64,000 bases of DNA from Nitrospira sp. (GCA_015903945.1 JABMDL010000002.1:1-64000); one strand, 5' to 3'; positions 1-8,048 are shown, counted from the first letter of the stretch. A program made the numbers and translations. Notes: generated by a model not told the origin, from the sequence alone.

Positions 1-407
1 CCCGTTTCGCGCAATGGGAGCAGCATGCGTTTGAGCTCGGTGCCTTCCTTAACGTACCGGGTATAGTCCAGTTCCATTGTGAACCAGGCGATGTCTCCCT
101 TGTGCCAGACCCTGAGCTCGCGGATCGGAATTTCAAACTTCTGAACACTGGCGAACTCTTCCTGCATCTCCCGCTCGAATTCCGACCAGCCCACGTACTT
201 GCGTCCACCGACTGAAAAACTGGTGATATCGGCATCGTGCGCCATGAGACGAGACATGGTTGCCATATCTTTTTCGACGTTGGCTTTGACAAGTGCGCGA
301 ATGACGGTCTCCGGATCGGGTGTCTCCGGTGCCCCCGCCATGACCCCCGGCACCGCAAGCAGGGCACTCAACACGCTGCACACAACCATGGCTGTAGAAC
401 GACCCAT
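1..407 (-). CDS. NTF2/SnoaL-like secreted protein (3' end outside window)
   Basis: The frame stays open to the window edge, so only the first 135 codons are visible. The start is ATG at 407, with a purine-rich GGGGG about 5 bases upstream. An N-terminal hydrophobic stretch of about 25 residues (MVVCSVLSALLAVPGVMAGA) looks like a cleavable signal peptide. The following part (PETVIRALVKANVEKDMATM, then SFSVGGRKYVGW and IAWFTMELDYTRYV) has the pattern of the NTF2-like/SnoaL/DUF4440 cone fold: a helix with small-residue spacing, then strands with a conserved Trp. No catalytic residues can be named. It lies 112 bp downstream of the PP2C gene on the same strand and could be transcribed with it. Substrate and function are unknown. 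Confidence 0.7.
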   Translation of the reverse strand, partial: MGRSTAMVVCSVLSALLAVPGVMAGAPETPDPETVIRALVKANVEKDMATMSRLMAHDADITSFSVGGRKYVGWSEFEREMQEEFASVQKFEIPIRELRVWHKGDIAWFTMELDYTRYVKEGTELKRMLLPLRET

Positions 408-519
408 CGATGTCCCCCTGTGTGTGATGGAACTCTCCGATCGAGAGAATCGGTGAAGAATAGCACTCGAAGCTACACACTCTTGTGGAGCTTGTCAATA
501 TCGGCTCGGAGATCTGGGG

Positions 520-1269
520 TTATGTGTGACCGATGACCACGACCGTGACGTTGTCCGTGCCTCCGCGCTCCAATGAGGCATCGATCAGGTGATCACATGC
601 CCGGATCGGATCTCCTTTGGCATCCCTCATGATATCCCGAATATCGTCGTCCTCCAGCATCTTCGTCAGACCGTCCGAACACAAGAGCAGAAGATCCTCT
701 TTCTCAAGCGGGGAGGAAGAAAGGGAGGGTCTCATCGGCGCCGACATACCCAGGGCTTTCGTCAGGACGTGCCGCTCAGGATGCGTGCGTGCTGTCTTTT
801 CAGTCAGAATGCCACGGGCAAGGTATTTTTCGATCAGCGTATGATCGCGGGTGAGCAGCGTCAGCGCACCGGAGCGGAACCGGTAGGCGCGGCTGTCGCC
901 CACATGAGCCACATGGGCTTCAGGCGTGTCTGACGAGTGGATCAGCAGCATGACGAGCGTCGTGCCCATGCCCTTGAGTGCGGGCTCCAACTGCGCTCGT
1001 CCCAGGATGGCGAGATGTGCCTGTACGATCAATTCGGTCAAGAATTGAGGAGAGGTGGTTTGCCCTTGGCGGAGCGTATCGGCCAATAATTCGGCGTGCG
1101 CTTTGATGCTGGCAATGGCCAATTGGGCGGCCACCTCTCCGCCGGCATGGCCCCCCATCCCGTCGGCGACAGCCCACAGACCTAGGGGGTCGATCGTAAT
1201 GAACGCATCTTGATTCGTTGCCCGTACCAACCCGATCTCGCTGCGTCCGATACCGACCCAGCTGTTCAT
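520..1269 (-). CDS. PP2C-type Ser/Thr protein phosphatase (Stp1-like)
   Basis: A 249-residue stand-alone PPM/PP2C phosphatase, the usual length for the soluble bacterial enzymes that remove phosphate from Ser/Thr kinase targets. Metal-binding motifs are visible: RATNQD near residue 17, ADGMGGHAGGE near 35, GDSRAYRFR near 125, LLCSDGLTKM near 195 and GGTDNVTVVV at the C-terminus. No membrane segment is present, so it should be cytosolic. The start codon overlaps the stop of the upstream YprB-like gene (ATGA, 1266-1269), which points to translational coupling. No Hanks-type kinase gene is visible in the window, so its partner kinase must be elsewhere. Confidence 0.93.
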   Translation of the reverse strand: MNSWVGIGRSEIGLVRATNQDAFITIDPLGLWAVADGMGGHAGGEVAAQLAIASIKAHAELLADTLRQGQTTSPQFLTELIVQAHLAILGRAQLEPALKGMGTTLVMLLIHSSDTPEAHVAHVGDSRAYRFRSGALTLLTRDHTLIEKYLARGILTEKTARTHPERHVLTKALGMSAPMRPSLSSSPLEKEDLLLLCSDGLTKMLEDDDIRDIMRDAKGDPIRACDHLIDASLERGGTDNVTVVVIGHT

Positions 1270-2078
1270 GGTAACGAGGCCGTGAGCGCGTGGTGTGAAA
1301 TCCGTGCGGGGGTGGCTGACGAAGGGCCGAATCGTAACATCATTTCCTTATAGACGAGTGTGGCAAGAGGCACAAGGGTTTCCGTGTCCGCGCGGTTATA
1401 GGCCAACAACATTTCGAGTGCGGACTGGTCTCCGCGGCACCATTGCGACCACAGTCGGACGGCGTCCAGGCCATCCAGGCCGCAAACGGCTGGCGCCCGT
1501 TCGAGGCCAAGTTCCTGTTCCAGGCGCTTGAGCCCTCCGCGCATACCCAAGCGGCGTGCAGCCAGGCACAGGTCGAGGTGGGCCGTGGGGAATCGAAGTC
1601 GGGGGAATTGGGCACGCAAATACGGCACATCGAAGACGGAACCGAAGAAGGTGACCAGCAGCGTGCAACGGTCGAGCTCCGCCTGTAGCCGGTCGGTTGT
1701 CAACGTGTCGCCTTGGACCAACGTGGTTGTGGATCCGTTCTGATACAACCCGACAACCGTCACGGCCCCAGCCGGATCGTGAGGAGAAAGGCCGGTCGTT
1801 TCAATATCGAGATAGAGCGCAGTGGATCGGCAGGTGTCATAGAATCGCCAATGCTCACGGCTTGGAAGCCGCGCGGCGAGCGAAGAGAAGTCCCCGGCCT
1901 CGAATGCAGCGAGGGCGAGCGAGAGGTCCTCGTTATACAGCGATTTTCTGTCCGGGGAGAGCCCGGCAATCCGAGGCCGCTCGACAAAGCTGTGCCAGTC
2001 GAGCACGCCGTCTTGCCACCACCGGCGCTCCGTCACAGGCCCGACGCCTTGCAGCAGGACGAATGTGGAGGTCAGCAT
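1266..2078 (-). CDS. YprB-like ribonuclease H-fold exonuclease
   Basis: A 270-residue protein with the DEDD exonuclease pattern of the YprB/RNase H-like family. Motif I is LYLDIETTG near residue 88, the second motif is TFFGSVFDVPYL near 145 with HLDL following, and the last is AYNRADTETLVPLA near 240. The frame is open back to 2408, but that part overlaps the gene on the other strand and reads like noise, so ATG 2078 (MLTSTFVLLQGVG) is preferred. There is no Shine-Dalgarno sequence. Instead a TACAAT -10 box ends 7 bases before the ATG (see promoter). The gene is coupled to the PP2C gene by a 4-base overlap. The substrate, presumably a nucleic-acid 3' end, is inferred from the fold only. Confidence 0.82.
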   Translation of the reverse strand: MLTSTFVLLQGVGPVTERRWWQDGVLDWHSFVERPRIAGLSPDRKSLYNEDLSLALAAFEAGDFSSLAARLPSREHWRFYDTCRSTALYLDIETTGLSPHDPAGAVTVVGLYQNGSTTTLVQGDTLTTDRLQAELDRCTLLVTFFGSVFDVPYLRAQFPRLRFPTAHLDLCLAARRLGMRGGLKRLEQELGLERAPAVCGLDGLDAVRLWSQWCRGDQSALEMLLAYNRADTETLVPLATLVYKEMMLRFGPSSATPARISHHALTASLP

Positions 2079-2115
2079 GGCGGTGATTGTAGCCTTGATT
2101 TCACTTAGGAGACAA
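2079..2115 (-). promoter_or_regulatory. Promoter of the yprB-like gene, probably leaderless
   Basis: Read on the minus strand: TTGTCT (2110-2115), an 18-base spacer, TACAAT (2086-2091), then 7 bases to the ATG at 2078. Transcription would start about at the start codon, and no Shine-Dalgarno is present. Confidence 0.5.
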
Positions 2116-2177
2116 GTTAGAGTTCGGCACCGCATCAGCGACAGAACGGACGCGTCCGTGGAAAGTTGCACCGCCTC

Positions 2178-2561
2178 ATGACTGAACCGGCGAAGCGCAT
2201 CCGCATTCTGGTGGACGGAGTGCGACTCGAAGCGGAGCTCAGGGGAACGAAAACGGCGGCTGCGGTCTACGCCGCACTTCCGGTTCAAGCCCCGATCAAT
2301 GTGTGGGGAGAAGAATTCTATTTCAAGATTTCCGGTGTGACTGATTATCGGGAGACGGCTACGAATCGGGTCGCAGTCGGAGACATCGCCTACTGGGGAG
2401 CCGGCCAAGTTCTGGCGATTTTTTTTGGACGAACCCCGATGAGCACGGGAAGCGATCCGGTGCCCGCCGATCGGGTGAATGTCGTGGGACGAATCGTCGG
2501 GGATGCGACCCAGTTACGTCGCGTGATGGACGCCTCAACCATCCGAGTCGAGCAAGGATAG
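2178..2561 (+). CDS. Cyclophilin-like fold protein (TM1367/COG2164 type)
   Basis: A 127-residue protein with the features of the cyclophilin-like beta-barrel family (Pfam Cyclophil_like): an N-terminal strand RIRILVDGVRLEAEL, the segment APINVWGEEFYF, then VAVGDIAYWGAGQVLAIFFG and PADRVNVVGRI. Members share the cyclophilin fold but lack the usual prolyl-isomerase signature, and their function is not established. ATG 2178 is chosen over the upstream TTG at 2166; GGAAAG lies about 12 bases before it. It heads a co-directional run with the two DUF507 genes, the first only 4 bases downstream. Confidence 0.8.
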   Translation: MTEPAKRIRILVDGVRLEAELRGTKTAAAVYAALPVQAPINVWGEEFYFKISGVTDYRETATNRVAVGDIAYWGAGQVLAIFFGRTPMSTGSDPVPADRVNVVGRIVGDATQLRRVMDASTIRVEQG

Positions 2562-2565
2562 GGGC

Positions 2566-2847
2566 ATGCGTCTTTCGAAGGAACGGGTGCGGCATATGGC
2601 CGACAGCCTGGTGGGGCGTCTCCAACAAGAGGGTCACATCGAACTGCTCGGAGACCGGCACGCATTGGTCGCCGGCCTTGAGCAGGTGATGACAGACGAG
2701 CTGTCTGTGGAGGATCGGTTGAATGCGGAAGTGCGCCAGCTGCTCAAAGCGTATGATAAGCAGATCGAGCAAGGCCAGGTCGATTATCAGAAAATGTTTC
2801 AGATGGTGAAGCAGAAGTTGGTCCGTGAACGGGGCCTCATCTTATAA
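2566..2847 (+). CDS. DUF507 family protein (first copy)
   Basis: A 93-residue, strongly charged and helical protein that I recognise as DUF507 from its start (MRLSKERVRHMADSLV) and its closing EVRQLLKAYDKQIEQG...MVKQKLVRERG pattern. The family is widespread in Nitrospirota, Deltaproteobacteria and Aquificota, and no function is known to me. It has no signal peptide or membrane segment. It starts 4 bases after the cyclophilin-like gene, with AGGGG just upstream. A second, diverged DUF507 protein follows 74 bases later. Heterodimer formation by the two copies would be a guess. Confidence 0.88.
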   Translation: MRLSKERVRHMADSLVGRLQQEGHIELLGDRHALVAGLEQVMTDELSVEDRLNAEVRQLLKAYDKQIEQGQVDYQKMFQMVKQKLVRERGLIL

Positions 2848-2848
2848 G

Positions 2849-2912
2849 ACGTGAAACGTGAAGCGTATTTCGTGAAGCGTTTGCGAACGACGAGATACGA
2901 GCGACGGACGAC
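2849..2912. repeat. Dispersed intergenic repeat, family A (short copy)
   Basis: The gap between the two DUF507 genes holds GTGAAACGTGAAGCGTATTT, TCGTGAAGCG and ACGACGAGATACGA. The same words, in the same order, recur in the longer intergenic copy at 22381-22550. CGTATTTCGT and ACGAGATACG are near-complementary, so the unit can fold back on itself. Confidence 0.6.
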
Positions 2913-2921
2913 GCGGATCGC

Positions 2922-3197
2922 ATGTTAAGCGAAGACAAAGCCAGTCATTTGTCGCACGTCATCGTGAATGCGATCAAGCGTCACGCGGCGGTCAGGATGG
3001 TGGCCGACGACGAACGGGTGCTGAAAGCGGTCAAGCGTGTCGTGGCCGCCGAGTTGGCGCAGGAAGAAGAGATCGACCGCAAGGTCAAGGCCAGATTGGC
3101 CTCGTACTCGCGCGGCATCGTCGAAGGGAGCGCGGAGTGGGAGGTGCTGTATCGGAAGACGTTCGAGGACGAGATCAAAAAACAGGCCAAGATGTGA
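2922..3197 (+). CDS. DUF507 family protein (second copy)
   Basis: A 91-residue paralogue of the preceding DUF507 protein. It shares the N-terminal LS.DKASHLSHVIVNAI helix, a basic middle region (RVLKAVKRVVAAELAQEEEI) and a C-terminal segment ending in a charged helix (FEDEIKKQAKM). The two are clearly diverged rather than a recent duplication. The ribosome-binding site is weak (GCGGATCGC before ATG). It is 24 bases upstream of the TPR lipoprotein gene. Cytosolic; function unknown. Confidence 0.85.
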   Translation: MLSEDKASHLSHVIVNAIKRHAAVRMVADDERVLKAVKRVVAAELAQEEEIDRKVKARLASYSRGIVEGSAEWEVLYRKTFEDEIKKQAKM

Positions 3198-3221
3198 AGG
3201 GCAGAGGGTGAGGGATGGAGC

Positions 3222-3665
3222 ATGAAACAGGTTGTGATCCTGGGAATGATCATTGCGTTGATGGGAACAACGGGTTGTTTCTCGAAGCGCAAACCTCTCG
3301 TTCCGCTGGCGCTGGCAGACGCGGATGCCAAGTCCCAGGCGGTGTTGCTGACCGAGCAAGGCACGCAGGCCTACCACGCCAAACAATTCGAGGAGGCCAA
3401 GAAATTGTTTGAGCAGGCGGTGTCCATTGCGCCTCAGTCCGGGCAAGCGCATTACAACTATGGCTTGGCGCTGAACGCGCTGGGCAAACAGGACATTGCG
3501 CGGCAGCATTTTCTTGAGGCGGCGAACTTGGCTCCCGGTGACCAGGTGATATGGGATTCGCCCGCCTTGGCGCCCTATGGTGATCCCGAAACGAGAACAC
3601 GCACCAAGGAACGTCCCTATGGAACACAACGGCCCAATTTCGGCGCCCCGTTGCCGCGATACTAG
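3222..3665 (+). CDS. TPR-containing putative lipoprotein
   Basis: A 147-residue protein. Its N-terminus (MKQVVILGMIIALMGTTGC) is a lipoprotein-type signal with Cys19 as the likely lipidation site, although the lipobox TTGC is not ideal. Residues about 45-105 form tetratricopeptide helices: AYHAKQFEEAKKLFEQAVSI, PQSGQAHYNYGLALNALGKQ and DIARQHFLEAANLAP. The C-terminal 40 residues are Pro/Arg/Thr-rich and probably disordered. The start has GGGATGGAGC upstream. It is the last gene of the run that begins at 2178 and is probably envelope-anchored; the TPR partner is unknown. Confidence 0.8.
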   Translation: MKQVVILGMIIALMGTTGCFSKRKPLVPLALADADAKSQAVLLTEQGTQAYHAKQFEEAKKLFEQAVSIAPQSGQAHYNYGLALNALGKQDIARQHFLEAANLAPGDQVIWDSPALAPYGDPETRTRTKERPYGTQRPNFGAPLPRY

Positions 3666-3770
3666 GCGGTTGATAGACGATCGTGATCGATCGCGATAGC
3701 GAACCCAACAGTAGACTCCGCACCAAGCCGGAAGACGTATCATATATTCTGCAGACATGAGGAGTGAGAT

Positions 3771-4238
3771 ATGGCCAAGGATGTTACAGTCGGACAAATG
3801 GCGCCCGAACTCTCAATTCCTGACCAGGACGGTAAGACCGTCACGCTGAAGAGTTTCCGAGGTAAGCAGGTCGTCTTGTATTTTTATCCGAAAGACGATA
3901 CGCCGGGCTGTACCAAAGAGTCCTGCGATTTCCGCGATGTCGAATCACAAATCTTGCGGGCCGGGGGGGCCATCCTGGGGGTGAGCCTGGATGGGCGCGA
4001 ATCTCACCAGAAGTTCATCAAGAAATTTGGACTGCCGTTCCCGCTGTTGAGCGACGAAGACGCGGCTATTTCCAAGGTCTACGGGGTCTACAAGGAAAAG
4101 AATATGTATGGCCGAAAGTATTGGGGCATCGAACGCAGCACATTCATCATTGGTCCGGAAGGGAAAGTCAAAGCGATCTTTCGCAAAGTCAAAGTCGATG
4201 GGCATGCCGACGAAGTGTTGGCGGCGCTAAAAGCATAG
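3771..4238 (+). CDS. bcp: Thioredoxin-dependent peroxiredoxin (Bcp/PrxQ)
   Basis: A 155-residue peroxiredoxin that reduces peroxides using thioredoxin. The peroxidatic motif DDTPGCTKESCDFRD (near 45-60) contains the peroxidatic Cys and, five residues later, the resolving Cys of the PrxQ/Bcp class. The C-terminal IERSTFIIGPEGKVKAIFRK is also typical. A strong ribosome-binding site (AGGAGTGAGAT) precedes ATG 3771. It stands alone between the TPR lipoprotein gene and an unknown secreted-protein gene. Cytosolic, full length for the family. Confidence 0.95.
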   Translation: MAKDVTVGQMAPELSIPDQDGKTVTLKSFRGKQVVLYFYPKDDTPGCTKESCDFRDVESQILRAGGAILGVSLDGRESHQKFIKKFGLPFPLLSDEDAAISKVYGVYKEKNMYGRKYWGIERSTFIIGPEGKVKAIFRKVKVDGHADEVLAALKA

Positions 4239-4269
4239 CCCTCGCCAGTGCCCTCCTCTCACATTGGCC

Positions 4270-5142
4270 ATGCGGCCCATGATTGATCTTGTCCGCAGAG
4301 CCTCTCTCTTCTGTCTGGTTCCGCTTGTGTCCTGTGTCAGCTTCTTGGAAGCCGCAGATAAGACTCCCGCGATGCTTCTGCTCAAAGACACGCTCATCGC
4401 GCCCGGCCAACCGGCGAGGGTAGAGGCGCGGCTCTCTACCACAGGCCTGCTGGCTCCCACGGGATTAGGTGGAGAGCTCCTCGAGCTTCTTGTGGAGGGC
4501 AAAGTCGTCGCGACGGGCATGACCGGCGGGGATGGACGGGCGTTTTTGACCTATCACCCCAAGGCGCAGGGTGTCATTCCGATTCAGGTGCGAGTCGGTC
4601 GCAGTGCCCGCGTCTTGCCGACGGAAGGGCAGGCGAATTTGGTCGCCTGGGAGCGGCGCAACTCCATCCTTGCGATCGAGGTGGCGGCGCTGATGGAAGT
4701 GCGTAGGGGAGAACATCCGCTGTCCGGCATCGGGTCGGTGCTTGAGTCGGAACGAACGCCGATGCCCGATGCGGCCGATGAGCTGGCCAAGTTGACGCAG
4801 TTCCATTATCGCGTCATGTATGTGGCTACAGTTCCGTCGACGAATGCGGATGGCATGCTCGCGACTGCCGAGATCCGAGCGTGGCTGACCCGTCATAAAT
4901 TTCCACCCGGATATATCGTCGTGTTGCCGCCCGGTGCATCCGTGTGGGGGGCCAAGATCGATGAATTACACGGCGCGGGCTGGAAGAGCCTCAAGACGGG
5001 CATCGGCCGCTCGAAGGCCTTCTCGGAGGCCTTTCTTCAGCGGCGGTTGGAGGCCGTCGTGATATCAGACTCGGCAACCGGCGAAGTTCCGAGGAAAGCC
5101 GTAGTCGCGAAGGATTGGAAGGAGATTCGAAAGAAGCTGTAG
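4270..5142 (+). CDS. Secreted protein with N-terminal Ig-like part, family not certain
   Basis: About 290 residues. The N-terminus (RRASLFCLVPLVSCVSFLEA) looks like a signal peptide. Residues about 35-125 look like a bacterial Ig-like or transthyretin-like domain (PARVEARLS...GKVVATGMTGGDGRAFLTY...VIPIQVRVG). The C-terminal half (LTQFHYRVMYVATVPSTNAD, AEIRAWLTRHKFPPGYIVVL, then KSLKTGIGRSKAFSEAFL and AVVISDS) resembles the order of strands in HAD/LNS2-like domains, but no catalytic DxD is visible, so this remains a guess. Possible starts are TTG 4264, ATG 4270 and ATG 4279; none has a clear ribosome-binding site. It converges on tenA with 15 bases between. Confidence 0.65.
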   Translation: MRPMIDLVRRASLFCLVPLVSCVSFLEAADKTPAMLLLKDTLIAPGQPARVEARLSTTGLLAPTGLGGELLELLVEGKVVATGMTGGDGRAFLTYHPKAQGVIPIQVRVGRSARVLPTEGQANLVAWERRNSILAIEVAALMEVRRGEHPLSGIGSVLESERTPMPDAADELAKLTQFHYRVMYVATVPSTNADGMLATAEIRAWLTRHKFPPGYIVVLPPGASVWGAKIDELHGAGWKSLKTGIGRSKAFSEAFLQRRLEAVVISDSATGEVPRKAVVAKDWKEIRKKL

Positions 5143-5157
5143 CAGACTGCGATCGAT

Positions 5158-5826
5158 TCACACCGGCCAGCGCTCTTCCTTCCAGGCCATCTCCCAAAAC
5201 ATCCATTCGTACCGTGAACTGAGTATGAACGATGCTTCCATGCGGCGGCGTGCTTCGTGGCCGGCGGTCTTGGCCCACTGATCGACTTTCTTGCGCATCC
5301 ATCGCTGGACTTCGGCGAACTCCGGCGACGCATAGAGCATGAGCCAGTCACGGTAGGGGTGATTCTTAGGCGGAGGACCGTTCTTGAGCAAGTGCTGTCC
5401 GACCACGCAATAGACCCAGGCGCAGGGGAGGGCGACGACGGTGATCTCCGCTGCGGTGCCCGATGCCGCCACTGCCAGCATGTGTTTCGTGTAGGCGTAG
5501 TTTGTCGGCGCCATGGGAACGGACGCCATCCGTTGCGCCGTCATCTTCCAACGCTTCCCATAATTCTCGTGTAGGCTCCGCTCAACGACGATCGTGTCCT
5601 CGGCCAGTTTGTTGAATCGCAGGGCGGATTCGGCATCCGGGGCTCGCACCGCACAAGCGGCAAACACGCGTGCGAGATCACCGAGAAACCGTGCGTCCTG
5701 CAGAATGTAATATTTGAATTTCCGCTCAGGCAGCGTGCCGTTTCCCAGGGCGACCACGAACGGATGCACAAGCTGTGCATCCCAGATGGGTTTGGCGAGT
5801 TGCCGGAGCTGGTTGGAAAACGACAT
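5158..5826 (-). CDS. tenA: TenA family thiaminase II / pyrimidine salvage enzyme
   Basis: 222 residues, the usual TenA length. TenA hydrolyses aminopyrimidine breakdown products of thiamin for salvage. The family Cys lies in VVALPCAWVYCVVGQHL (near residue 135), and the helical all-alpha scaffold shows YYILQDARFLGDLARVFA near the N-terminus and SSRYEWMFWEMAW at the C-terminus. ATG 5826 (MSFSNQLRQLA) has a strong AGGGAGGT upstream. The longer open frame to 5967 would run into sthA and is rejected. It follows sthA on the same strand with 25 bases between. Confidence 0.9.
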   Translation of the reverse strand: MSFSNQLRQLAKPIWDAQLVHPFVVALGNGTLPERKFKYYILQDARFLGDLARVFAACAVRAPDAESALRFNKLAEDTIVVERSLHENYGKRWKMTAQRMASVPMAPTNYAYTKHMLAVAASGTAAEITVVALPCAWVYCVVGQHLLKNGPPPKNHPYRDWLMLYASPEFAEVQRWMRKKVDQWAKTAGHEARRRMEASFILSSRYEWMFWEMAWKEERWPV

Positions 5827-5851
5827 GGGAACCTCCCTTGGAAGGGCTCCC

Positions 5852-7249
5852 CTACGCCGGCCAGGGTCTCGGCAAACGGTTGATGCCGTCCAGCGCGGCG
5901 ACTCTGTAACATTCGGCCAACGTCGGATAGTTGAAGACGGTATCAATAAAGTAGTGAATTTGTCCATGGTAGGCCATGACCGCCTGGCCGATGTGGATCA
6001 GCTCGGTGGCGCCTTCGCCGATGGCATGCACACCAAGCAGCTCTTTCGTATGCCGGTGGAACAGCAGTTTGAGCATGCCAGTTTCATCCCCGATCAGCTG
6101 GCCCCGCGCGATTTCCTTGTAGCGGGCGATGCCGACGCCGTAGGGCACGTCTGCTTGCGTCAGCTCTTCCTCGTTCCGGCCCACCATGGAAATCTCAGGA
6201 ATCGCGTAGATGCCGTACGGCAGCAGCGAATTGTCGACGCGATCGGGGTAGCCGAACGCGTGGCAGGAGGCGTGGCGGCCCTGTTGCATCGACGTCGAGA
6301 CCAGGGCCGGGAAGCCGATGACGTCTCCGACGGCGTAGATATGAGGAACGGCCGTCTGGAAGTGTTCGTTCACGCTCAGGCGGCCCCGGTCGTCCGGCTT
6401 CAATCCTACAGCCTCCAACCCGAGCCCCTGCGTCGCGCCGACCCGGCCGATCGCGTACATGAGCGTCGTGGTTTGGATCGGCGGGGCGTGTTTGAGACAG
6501 ACGTGAATGGTCTTGCCCGCGTCTTTCTTGATGGACAGGACTTCCTCATCGTGGTACAGGGTGACCCCGATGTCACGCATTTGTTTCTGGAGCGCCTCAA
6601 CGATCTCGGCGTCGACGAACTCCAGCAGGCGGGACCGTTTGTCGATAAGCGTGACAGGAACTCCGATGGTGGCGAGGATTGAGGCGTATTCCGTGCCGAT
6701 GACGCCGCCGCCGACGATGACCATGGAGTTGGGGATGCGTTTCAACGTCAGAAGGCCGTCCGTATCGATGATGGTCTTGTCGTCGAAAGGAATTTGGGCC
6801 GGTCTGGCCGGTTCCGTTCCCACGGCAATGACAATGAAATCCCCCGTGAGTTCGTGCGTGCCATGCTCCGATCGGATGCGCAGCCGATGTGGATCAAGGA
6901 AGCTGGCGGTGCCATAGCACATTTCGATCCGATTTCTTGCCATCTGGTGTTGCACGATCTGAATTTCGTTCTTGATCACGTGGTCGGCCCGAAAGGCAAG
7001 ATCTTCGATCGTGATCGTCTGTTTGAGGCGATAGGCGCCGCCGTAGATACTGCGCTGCCGGAATCCCGACAGATAGAGGGCGGCCTCGCGGAGGGATTTA
7101 CTTGGAATCGTGCCGGTGTTGATGCAGACGCCGCCGACGACCTCCTTCCGCTCGACAATGCAGACCTTTTTGCCAAGCTTCGCCGCCTGGACCGCGGCCT
7201 TTTGACCGGCCGGTCCGGTTCCTATGACGAGCAGATCGTAATAGGTCAT
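5852..7249 (-). CDS. sthA: Soluble pyridine nucleotide transhydrogenase (SthA)
   Basis: 465 residues, the normal length. SthA is a cytosolic FAD enzyme that moves electrons between NADPH and NAD+. It shows the N-terminal FAD motif VIGTGPAGQKAA (residues 8-19) and GGVCINTGTIPSKSLREA (39-56), where a single Cys replaces the redox pair of lipoamide dehydrogenases; this separates SthA from its relatives. The NAD-binding GGGVIGTEYASILA lies near 183 and the C-terminal FAD site IYAVGDVIGFP near 308. The dimerisation domain ends in a complete C-terminus. There is no obvious ribosome-binding site (CCCCACACCC before ATG). Confidence 0.94.
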   Translation of the reverse strand: MTYYDLLVIGTGPAGQKAAVQAAKLGKKVCIVERKEVVGGVCINTGTIPSKSLREAALYLSGFRQRSIYGGAYRLKQTITIEDLAFRADHVIKNEIQIVQHQMARNRIEMCYGTASFLDPHRLRIRSEHGTHELTGDFIVIAVGTEPARPAQIPFDDKTIIDTDGLLTLKRIPNSMVIVGGGVIGTEYASILATIGVPVTLIDKRSRLLEFVDAEIVEALQKQMRDIGVTLYHDEEVLSIKKDAGKTIHVCLKHAPPIQTTTLMYAIGRVGATQGLGLEAVGLKPDDRGRLSVNEHFQTAVPHIYAVGDVIGFPALVSTSMQQGRHASCHAFGYPDRVDNSLLPYGIYAIPEISMVGRNEEELTQADVPYGVGIARYKEIARGQLIGDETGMLKLLFHRHTKELLGVHAIGEGATELIHIGQAVMAYHGQIHYFIDTVFNYPTLAECYRVAALDGINRLPRPWPA

Positions 7250-7268
7250 GGGTGTGGGGAAAGGACAA

Positions 7269-7326
7269 GGCTGAGGTTCAGGTTAAGAACATGCGTCGCC
7301 GGTCGTCCTTAACCTTAACCTCAACC
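7269..7326. repeat. Intergenic inverted repeat (family B)
   Basis: The 19-base arms 7269-7287 (GGCTGAGGTTCAGGTTAAG) and 7308-7326 pair with two mismatches around a 20-base loop. It sits between the start of sthA and the end of tpx, so it could terminate the tpx transcript, although there is no T-run. The arm itself is built from a repeating GGTTMAG unit. Confidence 0.6.
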
Positions 7327-7341
7327 GTGGGCTTGCGCAAG

Positions 7342-8010
7342 CTAACTTGCCGTAATCAACGACCGGGCGATCCGGAAGGCTTCTTCCATATCCGGCAGGT
7401 GCGTCAGTTCCGGCGTGATCTGGAGGTAGCGGACAGTGTTGTTCTTGTCGACGACCATGACCGCTCTGGCGAGCAGGTGCGGACCGCTCAAGAACAGCCC
7501 GTAGGTCTTGCCGAACTCGCCGCCCCGATAGTCGGACAGAAACGTGACATTGTCGATCTTGGCTTCCTGGGAGAACCGTTTCTGCGCGAAGGGCGTATCG
7601 ACGCTGACCGTGATGAGTTCGACCAGCTTGTCGAGCCCTTTGTTCCTTTCACTGAGGTGGTGGGTTTGTTGCTCGCACACCGGCGTATCCAGCGACGGAA
7701 CCACGCTGATGATCCGGACCTTCCCCGCGCCTTTCGTTTGGGCGATATTGATCAACGACAGGTCGTTCTGTGCCACTTTCACGTCGCGCAGGGCATCGCC
7801 GGTCTTGATGGCAGTGCCGGAGAGTCCCAGCGGGCTGCCCTTGAAGAGGACATTGTTGCCTTCTCCGGAAACTGCGCTGCCATCAGCAATCGTGATGTTT
7901 TTATAGTTGAAGCTGCTTTCCAGAGGCGCTCCCATACCGGCGCAACCGGCTACTCCAAGCGTGAGGCTCAGTCCGAATCCGATCCATCCTCGATAGGCTG
8001 CCTGCATCAT
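7342..8010 (-). CDS. tpx: Thiol peroxidase (Tpx-like), lipoprotein form
   Basis: 222 residues, longer than the roughly 165 of cytosolic Tpx because of an N-terminal export signal ending in the lipobox VAGC (Cys near residue 23). The catalytic region VVPSLDTPVCEQQT holds the peroxidatic Cys, and the conserved SVDTPFAQKRF segment follows. In E. coli Tpx the residue after RF is the resolving Cys; here it is Ser (codon TCC), so the enzyme lacks that residue. The rest of the fold (GLFLSGPHLLARAVMVVDKNN) is intact. A good AAGGAG precedes ATG 8010. It is probably a membrane-anchored extracytoplasmic peroxidase; the reductant is unclear. Confidence 0.88.
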   Translation of the reverse strand: MMQAAYRGWIGFGLSLTLGVAGCAGMGAPLESSFNYKNITIADGSAVSGEGNNVLFKGSPLGLSGTAIKTGDALRDVKVAQNDLSLINIAQTKGAGKVRIISVVPSLDTPVCEQQTHHLSERNKGLDKLVELITVSVDTPFAQKRFSQEAKIDNVTFLSDYRGGEFGKTYGLFLSGPHLLARAVMVVDKNNTVRYLQITPELTHLPDMEEAFRIARSLITAS

Positions 8011-8048
8011 GCTCTCCTTTCATCAGACAATGGGTGGAATGCTCGACG

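Noticed and set aside
5714-6682. A 322-codon open frame on the plus strand
   Set aside because: It lies opposite sthA and tenA.
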